Origin: Clostridiales bacterium | Lineage (GTDB): Bacteria > Bacillota > Clostridia > Oscillospirales > CAG-272 | Assembly: GCA_019415985.1 (NCBI GenBank) | Contig: DXYE01000020.1 | Span: forward strand, 1 to 31,043 | Length of the DNA stretch: 31,043 nucleotides | Direction: 5' to 3' | In this document: positions 1 through 7,991 of the stretch, piece after piece | Position numbering within the stretch: position 1 is the stretch's first letter | Layout: every line of letters begins with the position of its first letter | The notes under the pieces: generated by a model | The model's database searches: none | What the model was told of the DNA's origin: nothing | What the model saw: the letters and a program-made list of their open reading frames with translations, nothing else | Program-made: the position numbers and the translations under genes

Positions 1-3
1 TCA

Positions 4-23
4 CTATATAATACTATATAATA
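4..23. repeat. Tandem direct repeat upstream of trpC
   Basis: Two adjacent perfect copies of the 10-mer CTATATAATA end just before the trpC ribosome binding site. Each contains TATAAT, so the pair could be two -10-like elements or simply an AT-rich trpD-trpC spacer. No -35 can be judged because the window begins here. Confidence 0.5.
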
Positions 24-39
24 AAAGGAAGAAATTTGC

Positions 40-876
40 GTGGGGAAGATGAACATACTCGATAAAATAGCTGAAAGAACCCGGGAAAGAATTCGGCAAG
101 AAAAACAGCGGCATCCACTCTTCGGGCTCCGTGAAGAAGCGGAGCGCCTGGCCGCGGATGAAAGAAAATATCAGACAGACGGAATTCCCTTTTTTGAGAA
201 GGCTTTGAGGCGCGGCTCCGCGGGGGACAATCCGGCGTTTATCTGCGAGGTAAAACGGGCTTCGCCGTCTAAGGGACTTCTTTCGGAGGATTATCCATAT
301 ATAGAAATCGCCGGTGCGTATGCATCAGCAGGCGCTTCTGCTGTTTCCTGCCTGACAGAGCCCTTTTGGTTCCGCGGGGATGACAGCCACCTGTCTGCTC
401 TTACACAGGCCCTATCTATACCGGTGCTTCGCAAGGATTTTACGGTGGATCCATACATGATTTATCAGGCGAAGATGCTCGGCGCCTCCGCGGTTCTCCT
501 GATCTGTACCCTTCTGGAGAAGGACGAGCTGAAGACCTATCTGACTCTGATAGCGTCGCTAGGAATGACGGCGTTGACAGAGGTACATGATGAAAGGGAA
601 CTGGAGACTGCGCTTACCTGCGGCGCTGCCGTGGTCGGCGTCAACAACAGAAATTTAAGGGATTTCTCTGTAGATCTCGGCACAAGCATACGACTGTCAA
701 AGCTGATGCCCAAAGAGGTCCTGTTTGTATCGGAAAGCGGCATTCGGACAAGAGAGGACGTGGCACTGCTTCGAGGTCACCGGGTCGACGCGGTGCTTGT
801 CGGAGAGACGCTGATGCGTGCGCCGGATAAGAAAAGTGTCTTGGACTTACTTCGCGGGCTCTGCGCCCAAGGGTGA
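40..876 (+). CDS. trpC: Indole-3-glycerol-phosphate synthase TrpC
   Basis: Cytoplasmic TIM-barrel enzyme that closes 1-(2-carboxyphenylamino)-1-deoxyribulose-5-phosphate to indole-3-glycerol phosphate, the fourth step of tryptophan synthesis. The 278 residues match the usual single-domain length. Hallmarks visible in order are VKRASPSKG (substrate lysine and serine), VLRKDFTVDPYMIYQAK, ALTEVHDE, VGVNNRNL and VSESGI. I place the start at GTG 40 because AAGGAAG lies about 7 nt upstream; ATG 49 (MNILDKI) is the alternative and resembles many family N-termini, but its spacing to that site is poor. It is first of four co-directional trp genes; trpF follows after 181 bp. The promoter lies outside the window, so regulation cannot be read. 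Confidence 0.97.
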   Translation: MGKMNILDKIAERTRERIRQEKQRHPLFGLREEAERLAADERKYQTDGIPFFEKALRRGSAGDNPAFICEVKRASPSKGLLSEDYPYIEIAGAYASAGASAVSCLTEPFWFRGDDSHLSALTQALSIPVLRKDFTVDPYMIYQAKMLGASAVLLICTLLEKDELKTYLTLIASLGMTALTEVHDERELETALTCGAAVVGVNNRNLRDFSVDLGTSIRLSKLMPKEVLFVSESGIRTREDVALLRGHRVDAVLVGETLMRAPDKKSVLDLLRGLCAQG

Positions 877-1057
877 AAAACAAAGCGGGCAATCCGGAAA
901 AGATTTTGCACAGCTTTCCAGTCACACATCGCCGTTTCCGCAGGACAGCTCCAAAAACGGAAAGAACTTTTTTGAGACAGTTTAATGAAGCCTTGCCTGC
1001 GGCAGCATTCGAGACGCGGGTGGATAAAATTTACGTCCGGAATAGGGAGGAACGCCC

Positions 1058-1747
1058 ATGAATCAAACAAAAATTAAAATCTGCGGCTTGACATGCGACC
1101 GCGATGTAGAGATTGTCAATACTGCGCGGCCAGATTTCTGTGGTTTTGTCATCGATGTCCCGCAAAGCGAGAGAAATGTAACCGTCGAGCAGGCTGCCCG
1201 GCTTGCGGCGGGGCTTTCGGGCGTTACTGCCGTAGGCGTTTTCGTGGACGCGGATCCGGGCCTGATCCGTCGAGCAATAGAGTTGGGCGCCGCCAAGGCG
1301 GTACAACTGCATGGAAACGAAAGCGCAGAGGACATTATCGATCTGAAGGCAAAGACAGGCGTACCGATTATCAAGGCCTTTGTCGTCTGCGACGCCGAAG
1401 ACGTTACAAGGGCGGAGCAAAGTCCGGCAGACCTCATTCTACTGGACAGCGGCCGGGGTTCGGGAAAACCTTTTGACTGGACACAGCTGAAAGGACTCCG
1501 CAGACCGTATTTTTTAGCCGGAGGCCTGAATCCGGACAATCTGCCGCAGGTCCTGAATCAGCTCCATCCGTGGGGCGTGGACCTGAGCAGCGGTGTAGAA
1601 GCCGGAACGAAGCAACCCGGCATTCAAAACAAAGATCGGGGAAAGGTATTGGCAGCGGTTGCGGAGGTGAGATCCGCGTGTCTCCGATCAAACACGGCAG
1701 TGGGTCCCGCCGCCGAGGACAGAAGGAAGCTGCGAATGGAGTGGTAA
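1058..1747 (+). CDS. trpF: Phosphoribosylanthranilate isomerase TrpF
   Basis: Catalyses the Amadori rearrangement of N-(5-phosphoribosyl)anthranilate to the carboxyphenylamino-deoxyribulose phosphate used by TrpC. The N-terminal KICGLTC carries the family's catalytic cysteine; QLHGNE, LLDSGRGSGKPFDW, FLAGGLNPDN and DLSSGVEAGTKQPG are the other family blocks, the last two making the phosphate site. At 229 residues it is slightly longer than usual because of a polar, arginine-rich tail after about residue 190. The start ATG has AGGAGGA about 6 nt upstream. The 181-bp gap after trpC and 177-bp gap before trpB are large for a trp operon, but all four genes share strand and order, so I treat them as one unit. 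Confidence 0.96.
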   Translation: MNQTKIKICGLTCDRDVEIVNTARPDFCGFVIDVPQSERNVTVEQAARLAAGLSGVTAVGVFVDADPGLIRRAIELGAAKAVQLHGNESAEDIIDLKAKTGVPIIKAFVVCDAEDVTRAEQSPADLILLDSGRGSGKPFDWTQLKGLRRPYFLAGGLNPDNLPQVLNQLHPWGVDLSSGVEAGTKQPGIQNKDRGKVLAAVAEVRSACLRSNTAVGPAAEDRRKLRMEW

Positions 1748-1924
1748 TGAATATAATCGTATCCCACTTTTCTAATATCGTCTTCATGAACATATGACCG
1801 CGTGCGGGAGGCTTTTATAGCTGATTTTTTCAAATTCGTTCGCGTTTTTTGCCGTCCGGCCAGGATCCGCTATGCAGGTATGAAATGAAAAACCAAGAAC
1901 AAAGAGGAAAGGCAGGGGTTTGCT

Positions 1925-3124
1925 TTGAGTCAAGATACACAGAAAAAAGGAGGATTCGGTCCTCACGGCGGGCAGTATATTCCTGAGACGCTGATGAACG
2001 CTGTTATTGAGCTTGAAGAAGCTTATCGGTATTACAAGGAGGAATCCGAATTCCGTACGGAGCTTGCGGAACTGTTGAACCGTTACGCCGGCCGACCGTC
2101 GCTTCTCTACGAAGCCAAACGGATGACTGAAGATTTGGGCGGCGCAAAAATCTATTTGAAACGCGAGGATTTGAACCACACAGGTTCCCACAAAATCAAT
2201 AATGTGCTGGGTCAGACGCTTCTCGCCAAACGGATGGGGAAGAGCCGCATTATCGCGGAAACCGGCGCCGGTCAGCACGGGGTGGCAACCGCAACGGCCG
2301 CCGCGCTAATGGGCATGTCCTGTGAAATTTTTATGGGACGAGAGGATATGGAGAGGCAGGCTCTGAATGTGTACCGAATGCGGCTGCTCGGCGCAGAGGT
2401 TCATCCCGTCGAGACCGGAACCGCGACACTGAAGGACGCCGTATCGGAGACCATGCGGGAATGGACGCGGCGTCTGGAAGATACGCATTATGTGCTTGGT
2501 TCCTGTATGGGGCCGCATCCCTTCCCTATGATTGTACGCGATTTCCAGTCCGTAATCTCGGAAGAGATCAAGCGTCAGTTCCTGGAAGCGGAGGGGAAGC
2601 TTCCGGACGCTGTGCTCGCCTGCGTCGGCGGAGGTTCCAACGCCATAGGCGCCTTCTACAACTTTCTTTCAGACACTTCTGTTAGGCTGATCGGCTGTGA
2701 GGCGGCGGGCAGAGGGATCCACACAAAGGAAACGGCCGCAACCGTGGCTACCGGAAAGATCGGTATTTTTCACGGCATGAAATCCTATTTCTGTCAAGAC
2801 GAGGATGGGCAGATTGCGCCGGTTTACTCAATATCTGCGGGGCTTGATTATCCGGGGATCGGACCGGAGCACGCGTTCCTGCATGATACGGGCCGCGCGG
2901 AGTATGTAGCGGTAACGGATGAGGAGGCAGTCAGCGCATTTGAATATCTTTCACGGATCGAGGGGATTATACCCGCTGTGGAAAGTGCGCATGCGGTAGC
3001 CTACGCGCGGACACTTGCACCGCAGATGGGCCGAAAGCAATGTATCGTGGTCAACCTGTCGGGCAGGGGAGATAAGGATTGTGCGGCCATCGCACGCTAC
3101 AGGGGGGAGAATCTGTATGAATAG
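1925..3124 (+). CDS. trpB: Tryptophan synthase beta chain TrpB
   Basis: PLP enzyme that condenses indole with L-serine to give tryptophan, working as an alpha2-beta2 complex with TrpA. The 399 residues match TrpB1-type chains. GSHKINN holds the PLP lysine, Lys90 in this numbering; VGGGSNA (about 234-240) is the PLP-phosphate loop; GPEHAFLHDTGRAEY and SAHAV are further family motifs. The start is a TTG at 1925 preceded by a purine-rich stretch (AGGAAAGGCAGGGG); upstream ATGs are out of frame or run into a stop, so TTG is the most reasonable choice. The last 8 bases overlap trpA, which suggests translational coupling of the two subunits. Confidence 0.97.
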   Translation: MSQDTQKKGGFGPHGGQYIPETLMNAVIELEEAYRYYKEESEFRTELAELLNRYAGRPSLLYEAKRMTEDLGGAKIYLKREDLNHTGSHKINNVLGQTLLAKRMGKSRIIAETGAGQHGVATATAAALMGMSCEIFMGREDMERQALNVYRMRLLGAEVHPVETGTATLKDAVSETMREWTRRLEDTHYVLGSCMGPHPFPMIVRDFQSVISEEIKRQFLEAEGKLPDAVLACVGGGSNAIGAFYNFLSDTSVRLIGCEAAGRGIHTKETAATVATGKIGIFHGMKSYFCQDEDGQIAPVYSISAGLDYPGIGPEHAFLHDTGRAEYVAVTDEEAVSAFEYLSRIEGIIPAVESAHAVAYARTLAPQMGRKQCIVVNLSGRGDKDCAAIARYRGENLYE

Positions 3125-3899
3125 AATTGATGAAGCCTTTAAACGGAGCACTGTCTTCATACCGTTTATTACCTGCGGCGACCCGACGCTTGAGGTGACG
3201 GAGGCGTTGGTATATGCGCTGGAGGATGCGGGGGCTGGCATCATTGAGCTCGGTATACCTTTCTCCGATCCGACGGCAGAAGGACCGGTCATCCAATCAG
3301 CCAACATGCGGGCACTCGCCGGCGGCGTGACCGTTTCGGGTATATTAAAAATGGTGGAAAGAATCAGAAGACGCAGCGGCATCCCGTTAATCTTTATGAC
3401 CTATGCCAACGTGGTATTTTCTCACGGAACCGAACGGTTCGTGAAAGACATGGCTGGGGCCGGGCTGGACGGTCTGATTCTCCCGGACGTTCCTCTCGAG
3501 GAAAGGGAGGAGTTTTCGGAGCCGTGCAAGCAGAACGGAATCGTCTTTCCGCCCCTGATCGCCCCTACGTCCCGTGAGCGCATCTCGAGGATCGCAGAGG
3601 CGGCGGAAGGTTTTGTCTATTGCGTCTCCTCTCTCGGTGTGACAGGCATGCGTTCACGGCTCTCATCGGATATACGCGGCATGATACAGGCTGTGAAAAA
3701 AAAGAAGGATATTCCGTGTGCAATAGGCTTCGGCATATCTACCCCGGAGCAGGCCCGCGAAATGGCCGGTATAGGCGACGGGGTGATCGTAGGGAGCGCC
3801 ATTGTGAAGCTGTGCGGAGAATTTCGAGAACAATGCATTCCGTCTGTTTCGGTTTATGCGCGGCAGATGGCCTCGGCTGTTCAGAGCATACACAGATAA
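3117..3899 (+). CDS. trpA: Tryptophan synthase alpha chain TrpA
   Basis: Splits indole-3-glycerol phosphate to indole and glyceraldehyde 3-phosphate and passes indole to TrpB through the intersubunit tunnel. The start ATG 3117 lies inside the end of trpB, 6 nt after AGGGGGGAGA; the reading frame is open further upstream, but only this start has a good site and gives the usual 260 residues. FIPFITCGDP, ELGIPFSDP and GFGISTPEQA are diagnostic. Glu44 matches catalytic Glu49 of the E. coli enzyme. The position of E. coli Asp60 is Glu55 here (PTAEGP in place of PLADGP). I recall this substitution from other clostridial TrpA sequences, so it is probably a lineage variant and not damage. Last gene of the trp cluster. 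Confidence 0.96.
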   Translation: MNRIDEAFKRSTVFIPFITCGDPTLEVTEALVYALEDAGAGIIELGIPFSDPTAEGPVIQSANMRALAGGVTVSGILKMVERIRRRSGIPLIFMTYANVVFSHGTERFVKDMAGAGLDGLILPDVPLEEREEFSEPCKQNGIVFPPLIAPTSRERISRIAEAAEGFVYCVSSLGVTGMRSRLSSDIRGMIQAVKKKKDIPCAIGFGISTPEQAREMAGIGDGVIVGSAIVKLCGEFREQCIPSVSVYARQMASAVQSIHR

Positions 3900-4068
3900 A
3901 GACAAAAGACGTTGTATTTTTGCCCGGCAGAATGGGCGATCGATACAAACTCCCTCGGCAAACTCTATTTGTCATACTATTTTTTGATTAAGCACTCATA
4001 AAAAGCGTCCGCCCGATGTTTTATATGTGTATGAACTGTGTAAGGCTAAACCTTGAAAAAACGGGGAA

Positions 4069-4112
4069 CACGGCCGGTATGGACAGATCGAAGACTATCC
4101 ATACCGGCCGTG
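4069..4112. other. 15-bp perfect inverted repeat after trpA
   Basis: CACGGCCGGTATGGA (4069-4083) and its exact complement (4098-4112) enclose a 14-nt loop. No T-tract follows on the plus strand, so it is not a standard terminator for trpA. On the minus strand the stem is followed after a few bases by a T-run (the A6 at about 4056-4061), but no gene runs in from that side. It may act as a 3'-end-stabilising stem of the trp mRNA or as a protein-binding palindrome. Confidence 0.6.
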
Positions 4113-4139
4113 CGCTGATGGATCTGTATGCGTTGGAAT

Positions 4140-4158
4140 GCCTTCAGGAGGCTTTTTT
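4140..4158 (+). terminator. Weak Rho-independent terminator candidate downstream of trpA
   Basis: A short stem GCCT/AGGC with a 5-nt loop is followed by TTTTTT at 4153-4158. The stem is only 4 bp, so termination would be weak alone; it lies 30 nt after the large hairpin and 240 nt after trpA. Confidence 0.4.
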
Positions 4159-4255
4159 CTGAGCTCAGGCGTCAGACGTTGACTTCTGATTCGCACAAAT
4201 TGCAAAAAATATGCAAAATATCCTGTAAAATCAGGTGTTTTCCGCTTTTCCGCTA

Positions 4256-4285
4256 TTGACAACGTCAAAGTTGTTGAGGTATAAT
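4256..4285 (+). promoter_or_regulatory. Strong SigA-type promoter for the structured RNA/deacetylase leader
   Basis: TTGACA (4256-4261), an 18-bp spacer and TATAAT (4280-4285), both hexamers matching consensus. The spacer contains CAAC-N6-GTTG, an imperfect dyad that could be an operator. Transcription would begin near 4291-4292, more than 300 nt before the next convincing protein start. Confidence 0.8.
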
Positions 4286-4290
4286 TTCTA

Positions 4291-4500
4291 TAGATGAATT
4301 TTGTCGGATTTTATGCGATGAGGACAGACATTTACAGTAAGGCGCCAAGCGCCGTCATGGGGCGATTCGGTGGTGGATTGTACCGCCACCGAAAAAAGCC
4401 AGTGGAACCCGCCGCCTTAGAGGCCGGGGACATCTTGCTTTTAGTTATATGGCATTGCGCGTTGTTCAACGTTCTGGCGCTCGCTCCTATTACTCCATGA
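4291..4500 (+). ncRNA. Candidate structured non-coding RNA or structured 5' leader
   Basis: This stretch directly follows a consensus promoter and can fold extensively. AGTAAGG (from about 4336) pairs with CCTATTACT (to about 4495) with a small bulge, and inside that AGCGCC pairs with GGCGCT. Enclosed are a 9-bp hairpin CGGTGGTGG/CCGCCACCG with a 6-nt loop, a hairpin CCCG..GCCT/AGGC.CGGG, and CGTTG-TT-CAACG. A closed outer domain with internal hairpins resembles the general plan of 6S RNA, but I do not recognise a family with confidence. It might instead be the leader of the deacetylase gene, since ATTTTAT (about 4309) can pair with ATAAAAT at about 4540. The 68-codon reading frame across it has no ribosome binding site and no protein-like character, so I favour RNA. 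Confidence 0.4.
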
Positions 4501-4519
4501 ATTCGACGCTCCTCTAAAG

Positions 4520-4543
4520 AAGGAGATCCATCTGATGAAATAA
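4520..4543 (+). promoter_or_regulatory. Two-codon mini-ORF with strong ribosome binding site
   Basis: AAGGAG (4520-4525), a 9-nt spacer, then ATG AAA TAA (4535-4543). A strong site in front of a Met-Lys-stop frame lies 71 nt before the deacetylase start. It could hold a ribosome on the leader or be the relic of a lost start; the sequence alone cannot say. Confidence 0.35.
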
Positions 4544-4614
4544 AATTTAAATTGCAGGATATACTTTCAAGAATGATCGTCCAAAGCCGCAAGACGCAAG
4601 AAAGAGGTCAAAAA

Positions 4615-6147
4615 ATGCAGAACAACAAGTTTCAGAATCAGCCTCATCGGAAAATAACCACAACGTTGCTAAACCATAGCGATACGTCCCCGACTCCTGC
4701 AAAGCATAGAAATACTGCCGGCCGCCGAAAACGCATTTCGTTCGGACGCTGTGTAGCGCTTGTATCTGCCATTCTTCTGGTTCTCGCTATTTGCGGTACC
4801 ACGGCAGGTCTTTTTTACTCTATGCTCACCTTTTCGGACGCCCCTGCGGATTCCGGGGCCGATTCAGCGGTGTTGCCTCCGTCTGAACAGGCGAACCGGC
4901 CGACCGAAGAACCGGCTGAAAAGCCGGAGATCCTGACACGCGAGAACGGGTCGGCATATCGGTCTTATACGGATGATGCATACAGAATCACGGCATTCTA
5001 TCCTGAAACGGGAAACACAGAGACAGACCGACTGATTCAGGAAAAAATCGATGCTTTGGTCAGCGAAAGTCGGTCAAACCGTACGAACCGCAGCGGAGGC
5101 GATACCTCTGTGCTGATTGATTTTAAAGTTTTCAGATATCAAACGCTGGATAGCTGTATTTTAATACGCGTACAGGACGGACCGGAAAGCTGCCTGGAGA
5201 GTCTGTCCAGCCTCCTGTATAACAGGTCATCCTCGGCACTGTACCATCCACTTGATGCGTATGACAAATCTCCTGCGTTTTATCAGAAATTGGCGGAGTT
5301 GGCAAACAGCGCGCTGAAGCGGCAGAGCGGTGAAAGCAGCGCTGTTTCGGGAACGGTTTTTCACGCTAACGCCGAAAGCTTTTTGCATGCTGCGGTTTCT
5401 GCTGATGGATTTCATTTCTTCGGCATTCTTGCTGAAACGGATGGAAGCTGTGTAGTGGAGGCTGTTGTCGACCCGGCGGAGCTTGAGGTTTTTTTGCCCA
5501 CGGATGAGGAGAAGCCGGAACCAATCGATTATACCAAAGAAAAGGTCGTGGCCATTACCTTTGACGACGGGCCAAGCCGGACGTATCTTCCGAAAATTCT
5601 CGATAAATTGGAAGAGATCGGCGGAGCAGCCACATTTTTCACAGTGACTGATTTTTTGACGCCGGAAACCGGTGAGATGTACCGTCGAGCCATCGATCTG
5701 GGCTGTGAAATCGGCACCCATACAACTGATCACAGCAATCTGACTAAGCTCACGCCGGAGGAGCTCGATACTGTTATATACGATTCCGCAGATAAAATAG
5801 AAGCGCTGACGGGAAAACGTCCCACGCTGCTGCGCCCGCCGTACGGTGCGGTCAACCGCGATATTGCAAAACAATATCCTTTTTCGTTCATTCTTTGGAA
5901 CGTTGATCCATACGATTGGAAATACCGGGATCGCGATATTGTTGCCGACCACATTCTCAGCCATGTGCAGAGCGGCGATATCGTTCTTCTGCATGAGCTT
6001 TATGAATCCTCCTATGAAGCCTTCTGCGAGGTGGCTGACCGGCTGACGGAGGAAGGATACCGGTTTGTCACCGTAAGTGAGCTGTATGGACTGGATGGAA
6101 AAACCTTTGACGGTTCCCTTTACTATTCAGCGGGACAGGTGAAGTAA
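4615..6147 (+). CDS. Membrane-anchored polysaccharide (peptidoglycan) deacetylase, PdaC-like
   Basis: A 510-residue type II membrane protein. A basic, polar N-terminus (1-44) precedes one membrane segment (about 45-69), then a Pro/Glu-rich linker, a DUF4163/DUF3298-like region typical of PdaC (about 120-290) and a NodB deacetylase domain (about 305-490). All NodB motifs are present: TFDDGP (Asp317, Asp318), the metal histidines in HTTDH (His369, His373), RPPYG (407-411), NVDPYDW and LLHE (His460). The expected reaction is metal-dependent N-deacetylation of cell-wall amino sugars outside the membrane, which in relatives lowers lysozyme sensitivity. I place the start at ATG 4615 behind AAAGAGG; an in-frame TTG at 4552 lacks a site. 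No co-directional partner follows closely. Which sugar it acts on is not decided by sequence. Confidence 0.9.
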   Translation: MQNNKFQNQPHRKITTTLLNHSDTSPTPAKHRNTAGRRKRISFGRCVALVSAILLVLAICGTTAGLFYSMLTFSDAPADSGADSAVLPPSEQANRPTEEPAEKPEILTRENGSAYRSYTDDAYRITAFYPETGNTETDRLIQEKIDALVSESRSNRTNRSGGDTSVLIDFKVFRYQTLDSCILIRVQDGPESCLESLSSLLYNRSSSALYHPLDAYDKSPAFYQKLAELANSALKRQSGESSAVSGTVFHANAESFLHAAVSADGFHFFGILAETDGSCVVEAVVDPAELEVFLPTDEEKPEPIDYTKEKVVAITFDDGPSRTYLPKILDKLEEIGGAATFFTVTDFLTPETGEMYRRAIDLGCEIGTHTTDHSNLTKLTPEELDTVIYDSADKIEALTGKRPTLLRPPYGAVNRDIAKQYPFSFILWNVDPYDWKYRDRDIVADHILSHVQSGDIVLLHELYESSYEAFCEVADRLTEEGYRFVTVSELYGLDGKTFDGSLYYSAGQVK

Positions 6148-7174
6148 GAATATTTAAGAGCAGATGCTGAGAAATCTTTGCAATCGATCATATGAGCCGA
6201 TCCTTTATTATATAATATATATAATAATGGAAGGAAAACGTCGTTGAGCTGAAGTTGATAGAAATTTTGAAGTTTTTTGCCGCGGGAGCGTGTTTTAGCG
6301 AAAGGAGAAGGCTCTAAGATGTGAAACGGTTCCTTTATGTGCCGTAAGACCTGAGGGTAAAGCGCGCGTGGAATTTGTTGTCAATTAAATTGCTAACCGG
6401 CCTGTGTAAAACAAAGTCGTTCGAATAGAAAGTTGCGAAGCGTTCTTCGTAGAATCCGCGCAACATACCTGTTATGAAACGCTTTCACGAAGCTGAGCCG
6501 GTTTACAAAATATAAGTGCTGACGATGCACACTGCGCAGGAAGACGCACATGATGGATGTGCGGAAAGCGCCAAGCCATATCTGCTTTCATCGGCAGGAT
6601 GGCAAAAGACGCCAGTCACCTGCAATGGTTTATTGCCCATACTCTGCGGCATGTTCTCGCTGAAGCAGGTGTATGGGTATTTTTATGGAGTGATAAATTC
6701 AAAATATGGAATATGCAGACGAAATTGCAGCTATTCAATTAAAGCGCTCATTTTTTTACACGGCATGAAGTCTGCCTGAGCCACGATTGAAGCGGTTCGT
6801 CAGCGGACGGAGGATGAAAGGAAGGGGATGCTGCAAAAGTTTCATTTTGCAGCATCCCCCTTTTCATTTGCGGCGAGCTGTGTTAAATAAAGCGGCAACA
6901 GATAAATGGTCAGGCCGTCGAATTTATTTTTGGATCGATTCTATTCGAATCTGTGTCAGTGCAACGATAACCGGCGCCATTTCCCCGGTGATTGATACGA
7001 TTGGTCGGCAAGCAACCGGCTTCGTTCATCTGCAAGACGAAAAATATTCATATTTATCGGTCAAATCTTACGCAAATTTTGATTTGAAGGAAAATGAAAT
7101 ATTTACTATAAAATCAGATATTTATGGACTAAAAAATAAGCCATACTAAATATGGACAAATGGCAGTGCCGAGA
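6148..7174. other. 1.0-kb gap with hairpins and one terminator
   Basis: No frame here has both a good start and protein-like content; open frames of 60-120 codons lack ribosome sites or read through the terminator at 6824. Visible items are an AT-rich stretch with several TATAAT-like hexamers (6206-6230); AAGGAG placed before an ATG-TGA start-stop pair near 6319; the complementary heptamers AACCGGC (about 6394) and GCCGGTT (about 6497); and, between them, GTTGCG/CGCAAC enclosing GAAG-CGTT-CTTC. Together these suggest a structured transcript of about 100 nt or remnants of a decayed gene. Confidence 0.4.
6824..6864 (+). terminator. Strong Rho-independent terminator
   Basis: A 15-bp perfect stem (GGGGATGCTGCAAAA and its complement) with a 6-nt loop is followed by C and TTTT. 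It is a strong terminator with no convincing gene in the 670 bp upstream, so it may end the deacetylase transcript or an untranslated RNA. Confidence 0.8.
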
Positions 7175-7585
7175 TCAGTTTTTGGGATACTGAATGTGTT
7201 TCAGCGCTCTGTCGTGGATCCGGTGAAGCTGAGTCATTGTATAAGACATGTTTGCAGCAATCTGTTCCCAAGTCAGGCCGTTGATATATCGAAGCCGCAA
7301 AAGCAGCCTTTCGTCCCGGTCGTCTAGCGAGTCGACCGTTCTCCGGATTTCTTCCCGCTTGGAAACCAGAACACGTATTTCACGGCGGAGTGCAGCCTCG
7401 GGATCCACTGTATCGTGATTTTCTGCGGTACCTGTGCTGCAGGAAAGTCCGTTATACAACGGCGGCTCTTTGCTGTCTGCCGAAAAGCCTTCAGTCCAGC
7501 TCCGTATTTGCTGCAGCTCATTCATTGCACTGGCAATGAGTGCGTTTATACGACGAGCCTGTTGTAAATATTGCCTTGGTGTCAT
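7175..7585 (-). CDS. DUF1492-type phage-like protein with sigma-70 region 4 HTH
   Basis: A 136-residue cytoplasmic protein. The N-terminus (TPRQYLQQARRINALI) and the spacing to the C-terminus match DUF1492 proteins, which occur in Firmicutes prophages and conjugative elements near late-gene switches. Residues about 85-132 (DERLLLRLRYINGLTWEQIA to the end) form a sigma-70 region-4-like helix-turn-helix. AGGAGG lies 8 nt before the ATG. A consensus minus-strand promoter lies about 350 nt upstream, across a leader with no credible gene, and is flanked by repeats that the neighbouring XRE protein might bind. No other phage gene is seen, so this looks like a remnant or a domesticated pair. Its target promoter is unknown. 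Confidence 0.8.
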   Translation of the reverse strand: MTPRQYLQQARRINALIASAMNELQQIRSWTEGFSADSKEPPLYNGLSCSTGTAENHDTVDPEAALRREIRVLVSKREEIRRTVDSLDDRDERLLLRLRYINGLTWEQIAANMSYTMTQLHRIHDRALKHIQYPKN

Positions 7586-7924
7586 ATATCAAACCTCCTC
7601 GATGTAGATTTTGCTCATCAATTTGGAGCTGCGTATTTTATCACGACGAGCGTGAGACCACACGGAGCCGCATCATCGCACGTCCGCGCCGATCCCTGTT
7701 ACGCCCTGTTATCCGGAGAACCCGCACGGAAGCAGCCTCCCAAAAGAATCAGGAGGCCGAATGACCGCAAAACGAACCAATGAGGCCCGAACTGTTTAAG
7801 GGGTACTCGTCTAAAGCCTATATTGAGTAAAAAACGTTTTAAATCATATGTGATTCTGCCGCGTCATATTGGACGCCTGCTGTCTTTTACCTCCGAGTGT
7901 GGGATTCGACCAAAAAATACGCGT

Positions 7925-7967
7925 TTCGCCAACTTTCGCCGTTATTATATCAGCGATTCGCCAACTT
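7925..7967. promoter_or_regulatory. Paired operator-like direct repeats
   Basis: TTCGCCAACTT occurs at 7925-7935 and again at 7957-7967, 32 bp apart, or about three helical turns. The second copy lies inside the minus-strand promoter spacer and touches its -35 box; the first sits at the expected minus-strand transcription start. This is the arrangement expected for repressor sites, most simply for the XRE protein encoded at 8043. Confidence 0.6.
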
Positions 7968-7972
7968 GTCAA
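7944..7972 (-). promoter_or_regulatory. Perfect consensus promoter toward the DUF1492 gene
   Basis: Read on the minus strand: TTGACA (7967-7972), exactly 17 bp, TATAAT (7944-7949). Both hexamers match consensus. The start site would be near 7936, leaving a leader of about 350 nt before the coding region that ends at 7175. Confidence 0.85.
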
Positions 7973-7991
7973 TATCTCAAGGGAGAATTTA

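Noticed and set aside
873..1061. 62-codon frame overlapping the trpC stop and trpF start
   Set aside because: The GTG start overlaps the stop with no proper ribosome site, and the Arg-rich product resembles no trp-associated peptide.
4294..4500. 68-codon frame in the leader before the deacetylase
   Set aside because: It has no ribosome site and coincides with several strong RNA hairpins, so an RNA element is more likely than a peptide.
6787..7149. 120-codon plus-strand frame
   Set aside because: It reads straight through the strong terminator at 6824-6864, and the product shows no family features.
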